Source of the DNA: Siphonodentalium dalli
Lineage: Eukaryota > Mollusca > Scaphopoda > Gadilida > Siphonodentaliidae
Direction: 5' to 3'
NCBI GenBank assembly: GCA_032622095.1
Contig: CP136069.1
Span: forward strand, 6,650,036-6,714,035
Length of the DNA stretch: 64,000 bases
The translations under genes and the position numbers were made by a program. A model generated the notes under the pieces. That model saw nothing but the letters and a program-made list of their open reading frames with translations, was not told the origin of the DNA and did not search any database. Positions 1-11,092 of this stretch are shown here, piece by piece. How positions within the stretch are numbered: the stretch's first letter is position 1; each line of letters starts with the position of its first letter.

Positions 1-168
1 TGACTGAGAAGAAATATTTGGAGACTCTATTAGGGATATGATAGATGGTGTGCTTTCCCAAAATAGGACTTGTGAACCTTGTCACTGTTAATAGTATATA
101 TTGGTTTATCTGGTATGTTCCCACAGGGTCATGTGTCAATAACCAATAGCAATAACTTTTCTCGGTAG

Positions 169-259
169 GAACATGCACTACGATGACACGAGAAGAGAAA
201 CTCAGCCGGAAGTTCTCTATGACGAGATATCGCCATCGACTGTTGATAGTGAGTGTTAG
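169..259 (+). CDS. Terminal or penultimate exon of a receptor-like gene (ITIM-like tail), gene enters from the left
   Basis: A pyrimidine-rich acceptor (CTTTTCTCGGTAG) ends at 168, and the sequence then reads open for 29 residues to a TAG at 257-259. The peptide is charged and tyrosine-bearing: HYDDTRRETQ followed by EVLYDEISPSTVDSEC. VLYDEI fits the ITIM pattern (S/I/V/L)xYxx(I/V/L), a known docking site for SH2 phosphatases in cytoplasmic tails of immune and phagocytic receptors. The first base completes a codon from an upstream exon (phase 2 intron). A good donor (GTGAGT) also lies at 249, so the exon could instead stop at 248 in phase 1. That would give the same phases as the 128-nt exons downstream. 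No membrane segment is visible because the rest of the gene is left of the window. The exon call is an inference from splice signals and reading frame; receptor identity is a hypothesis. Confidence 0.42.
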
Positions 260-1289
260 TCCTGTACCACAACTAGCAAAGTAAATCAATTCTAAATCAT
301 ATTAAACTATAAATTACTGTTCATAAGAGCCATGTACATATAGTATGGAAGTCGCTAAACAGAAGACAAAACACATTGTATAGTTACAGGTATATGTCCA
401 GCATGTATACACTCAAGTATGCTATGTTTTATGTAAGGGTTGCTTCTAACCACAGTAGAGAACCACATGGACTGAACTATGGCAGTCCACATGTTGGATG
501 CAGGTACAAAACTAAGTGGGGTGTTTGGTATCAACTAAATGCTAACGAATATCCCAGTATAATATGCAGCTTAAATTGATATACCTGTTTCAATGTTCTA
601 GCTTTAGATATTTTTAGTAGCATATATTTTCTACCAATCAGCGACTGGGCTGGCCGTTTGCTGCATTGGCGATTCTTAGTTCTTTGATATCCGCGCATAT
701 GTCCAGTGTTAAATTACCTATATTTAGAAAAAATCATTTTGTTATCAATTACAATATATTGAAGTTGAAAATGTACCATTACATGATTGTAGCAGTGTTT
801 TTCATTTTGCGTGACCCATGTCATATTTTTCAAAATTAAATGCGAAAATAATGTATGTTCTCCATGGGGAGGGGTAATACAAATTTCTCGGAATGTATGC
901 CGGGTTGGATGTTATATCTATGTTACCTATGAGCCAGTATTCATGTTACCTATGAGCCAGTGTTTATGTTACCTATGAGACAGTATTTGAAAACAAATCT
1001 TCATGTTAGCCTGTATTAACTAATTTTTCAAATAAAACAGCTTCTGATACATGTCAAACTGTCACCTGAACTAAATGAGATAATTTCCCAGTCATTTGAG
1101 TGACATCAGTAGGGTTTTATGCGGTTTGAGACCAAAACGTTTTTTAATTTAGGGGTGGGTGTAAAAACAATAGGGAGTAAACATTTTGGGTGCCGAAAAT
1201 TCCAGATTACAAAAAAGGGACAAAACACAGCGTACCTTCCTGCAATTTGTTTATTACATCCCCCACTGAGTTCCTCCGATTGGCATACC
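260..1289. other. Non-coding stretch after the receptor-tail exon
   Basis: AT-rich sequence with no convincing exon and no long repeat except the short tandem repeat at 920-988. The 67-codon frame at 376-579 has no splice or family support. It may be 3' UTR and intergenic DNA of the gene ending at 259, but no clear polyadenylation site could be tied to it. Confidence 0.5.
920..988 (+). repeat. 23-bp tandem repeat, three copies
   Basis: The word ATGTTACCTATGAGCCAGT recurs three times at 23-bp spacing (from 920, 943 and 966); the last copy has a C-to-A change. Seen directly. Confidence 0.85.
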
Positions 1290-1425
1290 GCCTGAATGCT
1301 AACTTATTAGTTGCACGCACCCGAACAAGTCCATAATATGTCTTTAACCTGAACGTTTACAAAGGACATCTTCAACTCAAATTAATTATTGTTTCATATA
1401 TTATCGATATTAGATCTTTAGTATC
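1290..1425 (+). repeat. Diverged remnant of the end of an 8-kb tandem unit
   Basis: Around 1330-1420 the sequence (CCTGAACG, ACATCTTC, ATCGATATTAGATC in order) matches 8290-8385 and 17190-17285 at clearly lower identity than those two match each other. It suggests an older duplicate (unit 0) left of unit 1. Confidence 0.55.
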
Positions 1426-1692
1426 CTTATTATAAATGTATCTATGTAAATGATCATACGTAAACGTAAGTTGTGAGCCAGCTTTTCAAATTTGGTGGAT
1501 TATTGAAGCGTGTAGTGTTTGCATGATTTGGCAGAGAATATTTTAAACGAAACATAAGAAATGTTTTGTGTACCAACTGATATCAGTTTGGGTTAACAAC
1601 TTAACACGACCTGGTGCCTGCTTTCGCCATTCAGCTGGTGATTGTCAAAGTTGAATTTGATGACTATCTGTTTGTGTTTTTATTATTTCCAG

Positions 1693-1812
1693 TTAGCATA
1701 CGAAGCCTTCCGATCACGTGAGTGTCAAATTACTGCCCCACGCCAGTGTCATGCACGTCAGACGATCAACAGGAAGTACATGAATTTATTGAATTATATA
1801 CATCACATATGA
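1693..1812 (+). CDS. Possible small 3' exon (LAYEAFRSR...), unit 1
   Basis: TTATTATTTCCAG at 1680-1692 is a strong acceptor, and the sequence then reads open for 39 residues (begins LAYEAFRSRECQ, contains RKYMNLLNYI) to TGA at 1810-1812. YMNL fits the YxNx Grb2-type SH2 motif. A GTGAGT donor at 1718 would instead make a 25-nt microexon. The three paralogous copies are too similar to test selection. Unknown product; it may be decayed exon sequence. Confidence 0.25.
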   Translation, partial: LAYEAFRSRECQITAPRQCHARQTINRKYMNLLNYIHHI

Positions 1813-2025
1813 CGTTATGTATTTATTGAAGTACATACTTCACATATGAGGATATGTGCAAACGATGCCAATATAACATCACAAACAGGATGTTTTTGCA
1901 ACGGTTACCGGGTGGTCCAATACTAGAGACAACGTTTCCACTCCATAGTATAACATTTCTACTGTTCTTATATATATATGCCTTTAATACGTTGACTGCC
2001 AACTGCGAGTTGTCTTGTACTTTCT

Positions 2026-2345
2026 ATGTATTACTGAGCAGTGAGTGACACTCAATATGTATTACAAATGGTCTATCTCTTCAATGTATTACTGAGCAGT
2101 GAGTGACACTCAATATGTATTACAAATGGTCTATCTCTTCAATGTATTACTGAGCAGTGAGTGACACTCAATATGTATTACAGATGGTCTATCTCTTCAA
2201 TGTGTTACTGAGCAGTGAGTGACACACAATATGTATTACTGAACAGTGAGTGACACCCAATATGTATTACAGATAGTCTATCTCTTCTATGTATTACTGA
2301 ACAGTGAGTGACACACAATATGTATTACATATGGTCTATCTCTTC
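2026..2345 (+). repeat. 58-bp VNTR, unit 1 (about 5 copies)
   Basis: Period of 58 bp made of a 29-bp half containing CAGTGAGTGACAC and a half containing GGTCTATCTCTTC. Paralogous arrays are at 6097-6300 and 14349-15222. Copy number differs between tandem units, so the array expands and contracts independently. Confidence 0.9.
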
Positions 2346-3193
2346 TAATAAAGGTGCATATAGATTCCAGAGCATAACACAGATTATAGATATGAATCGA
2401 GGGCACTTGAATGGGAAAGTCAATTAATATCAGTTTTATACAGACTTCCTTATGACATTCGTGATATCTTGTTAGCACATTCAATAGAGAGAGTTCCAAT
2501 AGAGAGCACTCTATCTTGTTAGCACACCCAAATGAACGGTATAATATATTTGCCACGAATTGCGATAAACCACTTTAGAATGACTTTATAGACAAATAGT
2601 GCACGTTACACCATCGTTAGTTGTATCTGTATTTTATTATGCCTTTATAGACAAATAATGTACACCATCGTCAGTTGTATCTGAAATTTATTCACAAAAT
2701 AGCTATTTTTAATACTGAAATCTGGATTTAAAAAAATATGTTTTAATTGTGGTCTGGAAGCCCATCTTAAAATATAAATACCATCAATTATGGAAAAAAA
2801 ATTGGCATGTTCGTGCCTGACACCATACTAGATGGAAATTTGAGACTAAATGTGAGGTTATGATATTCCAACCAGTATTCTTACTGTCTGTCACTTTGTG
2901 GACTGAAATGACGCTGTGTTGGGAATTTCCAAAAGGATCAGGTGTTGCGTTGGTAGTTTCAATAGTCGGAAAGCTGAGTTACCAGTGGCTGCCAAAGAAT
3001 TTCACGGACTTCCGAAATTTCAGTCTGGTTCAAAGGGGGTGCAGTTGGGAATTCTAGGGTGGACACCCCAATGGAGATAACCTAGATACGTCCCTGAGTA
3101 CATTATTGTCTATTTTTATTGTTGTGCCCTAAATTTTTGTTTATGTTTACAAGTTCACATTTTAAAATTGTTTATTGTTTGTGTCAAACATAG

Positions 3194-3321
3194 CCCGAGA
3201 GACCCCGATACTTACGAGATGTTAGACACCGGCCACGTGGCGCAGGAAGGTCAATACGCAGGACTACATGGCGTCGTGCTGGATAGAAACACCACACAAA
3301 GTGCAGATACAAGCGAAACAG
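3194..3321 (+). CDS. 128-nt exon with ITAM-like motif, unit 1
   Basis: The exon is bounded by CAAACATAG (acceptor) and ACAG|GTAGAT (donor) and is 128 nt long, entered in phase 2 and left in phase 1. It encodes 42 residues beginning PRDPDTYEMLDTGH and ending DTSETG. YEML and YAGL are separated by ten residues, an ITAM-like YxxL-x(n)-YxxL; classical ITAMs use 6-8, with some up to about 12. Such exons are typical of the cytoplasmic tails of phagocytic or immune receptors (MEGF10/Draper style). This copy differs from the other two by Ser-to-Ala in the second motif (YSGL to YAGL); its other changes are synonymous. No signal peptide or ectodomain exon was recognised nearby, so it may be a stranded exon rather than part of a full gene. 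Confidence 0.45.
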
Positions 3322-3385
3322 GTAGATACTCAACATAAGATAGTTATGTTTATACGAATCATCATTACGAGATAAAGCACTTCAT

Positions 3386-4290
3386 TACATTTATGATCAT
3401 ACAGTCACTACTTGTATACCTACATGTACTCATCTCACCATTAACCATACAGTCACTACCTGTATACCTATTCGACACACATAGTCATATAACCACTCCA
3501 TATACATATGCAGCCCACCCTAGACCATAGATTCACTCCAGGTATACATGTAAACCTCACGAATGGCCATTCATCCCTTCCAGATATACAAAAAACCCGC
3601 ACATACTACCACGCAAACAATCCATACTTGCATATACACTTCACACATGACAATTCAGCAATTCACTGTATAATCATACACGCCATCCATGATAATACAA
3701 CTAAGCCCCATACACCCACCAATGATAATACATCCACGAGATATATAAATATACATCCCACCCGTTACCACACGGACATTCCCTATGTACCCACACGCTC
3801 GATAATGTCCACCCAGCATATATACTCCAGGTATTCATATTCAATCATGACCGTACAGTCATTCCTATGTATACCTATACACATTACCCGTAACCATAAA
3901 ATCACTCCCTATTTATCCACACACCCCATCCACGATCATACAGACAACACATGTACATCCCAACCATGACCTTACAGTCACTCCATATATACATAATCAA
4001 CACATAGCTGACCATGTAGCTATATCCATACACAACACCAATGACCATACAGGCACACCGGGTGCACCCGTATTGGATATACACAATCATACACCATACA
4101 GTTACTCCATGCATACCGATTCACCTCACACCTGACCATGACCTCTCCCTGTATACCTAGATGCATCTTACCATGGACAACCCACTCATAACCATATAGT
4201 CACTCGTGGTATACCTACTCACATCAGTCATGACATAAAATAACTCCCTGTATACCTATTCACCTCACAATTGATCACAGAGTAACTCCC
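3386..4290 (+). repeat. Degenerate minisatellite (CATACAGTCACTCC...GTATACC)
   Basis: Repeats of roughly 45-58 bp built around ACCATACAGTCACT and TGTATACCTATTCACCTC. The long frames at 3508-3969 (+) and 3902-4114 (-) come from this repeat and are not genes. The same array lies at 11855-12760, and inverted at 10386-11010. Confidence 0.85.
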
Positions 4291-5662
4291 TGGCTACGAT
4301 CTTGGCATCCACACTGTATCCTGTTGACATTGTTTTATATTAATGGACCAGAAAAGTCAAAGATTATGGTCCATCTCAGTTCTGTCTCAACGTTCTGCCC
4401 ATTTCCTTTCAATAAATATTGCCAAAATCACAAAAGAGGTTCTCGGCAAAATTACATACTTTAAAATGAATTTGTCATGCCCCATATGGAACTGGGACAA
4501 CTGGGAATAGAACATGTAGTTGTCAGTTAATTAACTAACACGCATAATAACCAAGTGAGTCACAATTTGCTACCTTTTCGGATAATGCAGAGAATGTTCG
4601 GGATATATGTAAAAAATTAGCATTTTACAAATTTGGTTGCCATTTTGGAAGCCATCTTGAGCAATTTGGTCTATAAACACCGTAGTGTGACACATTTAAG
4701 ATAGACCAAAACAATAAACACCTTTCAATCCAAAGATAGTTATATTTTACCTGAAAAAATGGTCCAAACCTGAAAACTTATTTTTGCCAATATGTATGTC
4801 AAGTTTTTGAGAGAAAAGTCCGATATTTTTGACGATGTCAGTGGTGAAAATAGTAAAAATTAACCATGGTGCATCGGGCATGTTAGTATTCAATGAATAG
4901 AATGCAGAATAGCCAATTTTATATATCAACACAACTTGTAAGCGATTGCAGGACACGCTGGTGTAATATTTACAATTTTCCATATTTTGGCGGCTATATT
5001 GGCAGCCATTTTGAGCCAAAGTAAGAATTTTGGTTCCAGTGATTTGGAATATTCATAGGTAACGATATGCCTCACTTACATTACAATGTTCTTTTCATTT
5101 ATTGTTGAAATATGACTAGAATCCCAATTGTGATTTTTTTGTAAAATTTTGTACTGCGTTCTGTAAAATCGAATTTTTGAGGGATTGGAAGGGGCTAGGA
5201 CCCCATTAATTGCATATTTAATTGCTCCAATGATCAGTTAATATACAAAACACAAAATAAAGCCATATTACTCAACCAGTTCCAAACAGCATGAATTGAT
5301 CTAGAAGATATTTGTGAAAAAATGTCATATTTTCAACTTCCGGTTGCCATTTTGGCGGCCATCTTGGATGGTGAGTTTCAATTTTGGCCCAAAAAAGTGT
5401 CATTATGTCTTAGCTTCACGAAAATGTATACATTTGTGTATATTTTACTAGATTTTCCCGCTATAATTTGCATAAAACTGACTTAGGGTCTGGTCTGAAA
5501 AACGGCGGCCATGATGGACGCCATCTTGTCTGGAGTCTAAAAGGCCACTTTTTTTTTCTTGTTAACATTTCTTAAAAGTTGAAGGATATAATACGGAACA
5601 AAATGAGTGGGGTGATGTTAAGTCCCAGGGGGTGCAAGGGTACCCCTATTAGCTCCCGGACT
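4291..5662 (+). repeat. Unique part of the foldback right arm
   Basis: Matches 12752-13928 directly and 9004-10380 in reverse complement. The region 4701-4910 (ATAGACCAAAAC...) is kept here and in the left arm, but is deleted at 13168. No protein was recognised; frames such as 4747-5019 (-) follow the repeat. Confidence 0.8.
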
Positions 5663-5753
5663 TGACAGGTAATGATTCAATCATATTTATTTCAGCTGGT
5701 GATTGTCAAAGTTGAATTTGATGACTATCTGTTTGTGTTTTTATTATTTCCAG

Positions 5754-5873
5754 TTAGCATACGAAGCCTTCCGATCACGTGAGTGTCAAATTACTGCCCC
5801 ACGCCAGTGTCATGCACGTCAGACGATCAACAGGAAGTACATGAATTTATTGAATTATATACTTCACATATGA
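5754..5873 (+). CDS. Possible small 3' exon (LAYEAFRSR...), unit 2
   Basis: Paralogue of 1693-1812 with the same TTATTTCCAG acceptor, open frame of 39 residues and TGA. It ends NYILHI rather than NYIHHI. Same caveats: it could be a 25-nt microexon ending at the GTGAGT donor, or non-coding. Confidence 0.25.
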   Translation, partial: LAYEAFRSRECQITAPRQCHARQTINRKYMNLLNYILHI

Positions 5874-6096
5874 CGTTATGTATTTATTGAAGTACATACT
5901 TCACATATGACGATATGTGCAAACGATGCCAATATAACATCACAAACAGGATGTTTTTGCAATGGTTACCGGGTGGTCCAATACTAGAGACAACGTTTCC
6001 ACTCCATAGTATAACATTTCTACTGTTCTTATATATATATATATATCTTTCTTTAATACGTTGACTGCCAACTGCGAGTTGTCTTGTACTTTCTAT

Positions 6097-6300
6097 GTGT
6101 TACTGAGCAGTGAGTGACACCCAATATGTATTACAGATAGTCTATCTCTTCTATGTATTACTGAACAGTGAGCGACACACAATATGTATTACTGAACAGT
6201 GAGTGACACTCAATATGTATTACAGATGGTCTATCTCTTCTATGTATTACTGAACAGTGAGTGACACACAATATGTATTACATATGGTCTATCTCTTCTA
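6097..6300 (+). repeat. 58-bp VNTR, unit 2 (about 3.5 copies)
   Basis: Shortest of the three paralogous arrays of the CAGTGAGTGACAC / GGTCTATCTCTTC repeat. Confidence 0.88.
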
Positions 6301-7231
6301 ATAAAGGTGCATATATATTCCAGAGCATAACACAGATTATAGATATGAATCGAGGGCACTTGAATGGGAAAGTCAATTAATATCAGTTTTATACAGATTT
6401 CCTTATGACATTCGTGATAAATATTTCGGGTCTAAAAATGTTTAGCAGAATTCCGCACGAATACGTTCGGAGCGAACCAAGTAAGAGCACTATATCTTGT
6501 TAGCACATTCAATAGAGAGAGTTCCAATAGAGAGCACTCTATCTTGTTAGCACACCCAAATGAACGGTATAATATATTTGCCACGAATTGCGATAAACCA
6601 CTTTAGAATGACTTTATAGACAAATAGTGTACGTTACACCATCGTCAGTTGTATCTGAAATTTATTCACAAAATAGCTATTTTTAATACTGAAATCTGGA
6701 TTTTAAAAAATATGTTTTAATTGTGGTCTGGAAGCCCATCTTTAAATATAAATACCATCAATTATGGAAAATTTGTTGGCATGTTCGTGCCTGATACCAT
6801 ACTAGATGGAAATTTGAGACTAAATGTGAGGTTATGATATTTCAACCAGTATTCAGTGTGAAATGTTTTGTTTTTATACCAAAAACCGAACATATTCTTA
6901 CTGTCTGTCACTTTGTGGACTGAAATGACGATGTGTTGGGAATTTCCAAAAGGATCAGGTGTTGCGTTGGTAGTTTCAATAGTCGGAAAGCTGAGTTACC
7001 AGTGGCTGCCAAAGAATTTCACGGACTTCCGAAATTTCAGTCTGGTTCAAATGTTGTGCAGTTGGGAATTCTAGGGTGGACACCCCAATGGAGATAACCT
7101 AGATACGTCCCTGTGTACATTATTGTCTATTTTTATTGTTGTGCCCTAAATTTTTGTTTATGTTTACAAGTTCACATTTTAAAATTGTTTTTTGCTTTAT
7201 TGTTTATGTTTATTGTTTGTGTCAAACATAG

Positions 7232-7359
7232 CCCGAGAGACCCCGATACTTACGAGATGTTAGACACTGGCCACGTGGCACAGGAAGGTCAATACTCAGG
7301 ACTACATGGCGTCGTGCTGGATAGAAACACCACACAAAGTGCAGATACAAGCGAAACAG
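7232..7359 (+). CDS. 128-nt exon with ITAM-like motif, unit 2
   Basis: Acceptor TCAAACATAG, donor ACAG|GTAGAT, phase 2 in and phase 1 out. The peptide has YEML-x10-YSGL, then HGVVLDRNTTQSADTSETG. The frame can be read upstream into a hydrophobic stretch (7113-7231, LKLFFALLFMFIVCV), which tempts a membrane-segment call. In unit 3 the same stretch has a one-base length change, and in unit 1 a 21-base loss, so it behaves as the pyrimidine tract of an intron. The role as a phosphotyrosine signalling tail is inferred from the motif only. Confidence 0.5.
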
Positions 7360-10300
7360 GTAGATACTCAACATAAGATAGTTATGTTTATACGAATCAT
7401 CATTACGAGTTAAAGCACTTCATAGTAAATACATAATTAAACACATTATTGTAATCTTACATGTTATTAAAGTGATATGAAACTCTCTGTTGCGGCTCAC
7501 AGGGAATACATTTGCTCAGGGCAGGTCATTCAATAATTTCTCTGTCAAAGTTGCCAGCAAACAACACAATTATTTCGTATAAATTATATAAAGTGACTCT
7601 CGTTGTCTCTCATTCTTATTTGCTTATCGCTGATTTGTTCGGGGCGAACGAAGGATTGTTTATTTACGTGTGTGTGTAGTACAGACATCGTGTTTTAATA
7701 AATGGCACAGTCCATATTGCTGAATGATTTTACAGTGATAGTTTAATTGTGAATTCTTCAAATGGCTGTATTGGTAGAGCGTATGCTATTAGTATGATGT
7801 AGTGGAATAAACACGTAATATGTCTTAAAATTTGCCCTGTCAAGAGACTCAATACTTAAAGGGATACTGTACTCAAATGTTGTTGTTGGTTTCTATAGTC
7901 TCGAGTCGTGAATAAGTTAACCAGATTTCGATTATTTGAAAGTCTGCTGAGTACGAAGTAATGTTACGGACGACAGATTAGTCGGAATGTGAAAATACAA
8001 ATTGTCGTTGTCGAGTAATTTTTGTACAGTTTTCAAGCAAATATATCAAATAAATGTTATATTATATGCATACTAATCCCGTACACTCATTAAGTTAGTA
8101 TATAGCCACTAGCCAGTGAGTGCCTTGGGTTTACGCCCCGTATCAACAATAATTGTTTACACGATCTTGTGTGCCACGCGTTTTCCAATCCACTATCCGC
8201 TAATTAATTTGATTACGTCTTGTACACGGAAATTCTTAATTTAATTTATGGCTCCAGCCATAAATTAATTTTATATAAAATTATTAACTTTGATTTTAAG
8301 ATGACCTATAAACCTGAACGATTACAAGATACATCTTCGACACAAATTACTTATTGTTCTATATATCATCGATATTAGATCGATGTCATTACCGATAATT
8401 TATTGAAAATGGCGTACAGTATCCATTTAAACAATTACTCTGTACGCCACGAATTGAAGATGATGGCCTGAGAACGACAAGACCAATCGACAATTTATGT
8501 CAAGGTAACCGTCGCGACTGACACCTTACTTTTAAGCATTGCATATATATATATGACAATATACATGTATATATATCACACAATATTTGGTGGAATTACA
8601 CATTTGATAAGTGTAAAAGGCCTCTGGTCAGCCTGTCGGTACATCTCTCTGACTTGGATTTTGTCATTATGGTGTACCAGGTTTGGTGTTAACTTACCCC
8701 GGCAATGTGTTACCTGGTCAGACACCCACTGTAGCCTCGTTTCAATTAACCGAATGAGAAATACACCATGTAATCTTATGCTAACAAAATATTTCTTATA
8801 ACTCACTCCCATTATTGGTTAGAATCGCCTAGCTTTGCCCAATATATTTCCTTAAAACCTATTGACTTATGTTTTGTTTAAAAAAGCACTTGTCAATCAC
8901 GAATCTAACTGATTTTAATAATCCATTGGTATGGAAACTGCAATCAACAAATATGGCATCTGCAGTCGAGAAATAACAATTGCTAATTAAGTACAACCAA
9001 TTTAGTCCGGGAGTTAATACCCTTGCACCCCCTGGGACTTAACTTCACCTCACTCATTTTGTTCCTTATTATGTCCTTCAACTTTTAAGCTATGTTAACA
9101 AGAAAACATAGTGGCCTTTTAGACTCCAGACAAGATGGCGTCCATCATGGCCACCGTTTTTCAGACCAGACCCTAAGTCAGTTTTATACAAATTATAGCG
9201 GGAAAATCTAGTAACATGTATACAAATGTATATATTTTCGTGAAGCTAAGACATAATGACACTTTTTTGGAGCAAAATTGAAACTCACCACCCAAGATGG
9301 CCGCCAAAATGGCCGCCGGAAGTTGAAAATATGACATTTTTTGCACAAATATCTTCTAGATCAATTCATGCTGTTTGGAACTGGTTGAGTAATATGACTT
9401 CATTTTGTGTTTTGTATATTAACTGATCATTGTAGCAATTAAATATGCAATTAATGGGGTCCTAGCCCCTTCCGATCCCTCAAACATTCGATTTTACAGA
9501 ACGCAGTACAAACTTTTACAAAAAATCACAATTGGGATTCTAGTCATATTTCAACAATAAATGAAAAGAACATTGTAATGTAAGTGAGGCATATCATTAC
9601 CTATGATTATTCCAAATCTCTGGAACCATAAATCTTACCTTGGCTCAAAATGGCTGCAAAAATGGCCGCCAAAATATGGAAAATGGTAAATATTGCCCCA
9701 GGGTGTCCTGCAATCGCTTACAAGTTGTGGTTGATGTACACAATTGGCTAATCTGTTTTTTATACATTGCATACTAACATGTCTGATGCACCATGGATCA
9801 TTTTTACTATTGTCACCACTGACATCACCAGAAATATTGGATTTTTCTCTCACGAACTTGACATAAATATCGGCAAAAATTAACTTTCATGGTTCGACCA
9901 TTTGTTCAAGTAAAGTGTAACTATCTTTGGATTGAAAGGTGTTTATTGTTTTGGTCTATCTTAAATGTGTCACACTACGGTGTTTATAGATTAAATTGCT
10001 CAAGATGGCTTCCAAAATGGCAACCAAATTTGTAAAAAAGTTAAAAGTTAACATATCCCGAACATTATATATTCTCTGCGTTATCCGAAAAAGGTGGCAA
10101 ATTGTGACTCACTTGGTTATTGTACGTGCTAGTTAATTAACTGACAACTACGTTCTAACTTGTTTGTCCCAGTTCCGTATGGGGCATGACAAATTCATTT
10201 TAAAGTTGCAGGATGGAATTTTGCGGAGAACCTCTTTTGTGATTCTGGCCATATTATTGAAAGGAAATGGGCAGAACTTTGAGACGGAACTGAGATGAAC

Positions 10301-10385
10301 CATGATATGTGGGTATTCTGGCCCATTATGATAAAAAATTATCAACTGGATACAGGGTGGAAGCCAAGATGGCAGCCAGAGAGTT

Positions 10386-11010
10386 ACTCTATGATCATAT
10401 ATGATGATAATAGGTATACAGGGAGTTATTGTATGGTCACGAATGATGTGTAGGTATATAGGGAGTGCATGCCCTGTTGGTAACGGTGGGACGTGTATTT
10501 ATATATGTTGTGGATGTGTTATCATTGGTGGTGTATGGGGAGTAGATTTATTATCATGGATGGCGTGTATGAGTATGGCAAGTATGGAACTTATGAGTGG
10601 TCGTATGTGCGGGTATTGGTATATCTGGAAGGGCTCACCATTGGTGATGTGCATATGTATACATGGATTGACTCTATGGTCATGGGTATGGCGTATAGGT
10701 ATACATGTAGTGGCTGCATGGTTCATGGTGATGTGAATATGTATACACTGAGTGACTATGGTCGTGAATTTAGTGAATATGTATACATAGAGTGACTATA
10801 TGGTCATGTGTCGGGTGTAGGTGTATACCTGGTGTTCATGCATGGTGACTCGTGGCTGTATCGTCATTTGTGGTATGTACGGGTATAATCAAGTATGGCT
10901 GTATGGTCAGGTATACGTGTATACAGTGGGTGACTATGTTGTCATTTGTGTGGTGTTTATGTACATATGGAGTGGCTGGGATAATGGGTGGGTTGTACAT
11001 GTGTACCTTG
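10386..11010 (-). repeat. Minisatellite, left arm orientation
   Basis: Reverse complement of the CATACAGTCACT / GTATACC repeat family. The overlapping frames at 10401-10736, 10493-10795 and 10821-11057 are translations of the repeat and should not be read as genes. Confidence 0.85.
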
Positions 11011-11011
11011 T

Positions 11012-11092
11012 GTGGCTATCGCTTTCCACAATAACTCAAGGATATGTTAATCAATAGAGAGGTCATGTCATATCGTGGAAAGCGATAGCCAC
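11012..11092. repeat. Perfect inverted repeat at the palindrome hinge
   Basis: GTGGCTATCGCTTTCCAC at 11012-11029 is exactly inverted at 11075-11092, with a 45-bp spacer. It marks the switch of minisatellite orientation and so the centre of the palindrome. Confidence 0.95.

Larger units (their letters stand above)
1628..3385 (+). repeat. Tandem unit copy 1 (truncated)
   Basis: Co-linear and nearly identical with 5689-7424 and 13957-16322. It holds the YEAF small exon, the 58-bp VNTR and the ITAM-like exon. It stops at TTCAT (3381-3385), where copies 2 and 3 continue with AGTAAATAC; here the right arm of the foldback element follows directly. It lacks a 36-bp segment found in copies 2 and 3 before the CTTACTGTCTGTCAC word (about 2880). 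It shares with copy 3 a 60-bp internal duplication (about 2581-2665) that copy 2 lacks. Confidence 0.9.
3386..5662 (+). mobile_element. Right-arm-only copy of the foldback palindrome
   Basis: Co-linear with 11860-13928, including the minisatellite and the arm ending CTCCCGGACT. It is about 208 bp longer because the copy at 13168 has an internal deletion. The left arm and the end of unit 1 are missing; the break sits on the shared 5-mer TTCAT, so one microhomology-mediated deletion of about 4.4 kb explains it. It contains GGCGGCCATCTTGG-type words (5350-5370, 5505-5525). Confidence 0.85.
5663..9003 (+). repeat. Tandem unit copy 2 (complete)
   Basis: Starts TGACAGGTAATGATT (5663), the same head as 13929 and 17907, and runs to ACCAATT just before the palindrome. 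Between 6418 and 6495 it has a private 75-bp segment absent from copies 1 and 3. After the exon at 7232-7359, the stretch 7360-9003 holds no convincing exon. It has two small hairpins: AATTTATGGCTCCAGCCATAAATT near 8240-8263 in parts, and GGCGTACA...TGTACGCC at 8411-8448. Confidence 0.9.

Noticed and set aside
3508-3969. 153-codon His/Thr-rich frame
   Set aside because: Lies wholly in the CATACAGTCACT minisatellite; comparable frames appear on both strands.
7113-7231. Membrane segment encoded upstream of the ITAM-like exon
   Set aside because: Frame is broken in unit 3 by a one-base change and altered in unit 1; it looks like an intron pyrimidine tract ending in an AG acceptor.
8553-8812. 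Overlapping 78-82-codon frames on both strands in unit 2
   Set aside because: In unit 3 the corresponding sequence has indels and changes that break the frames; no domain recognised.
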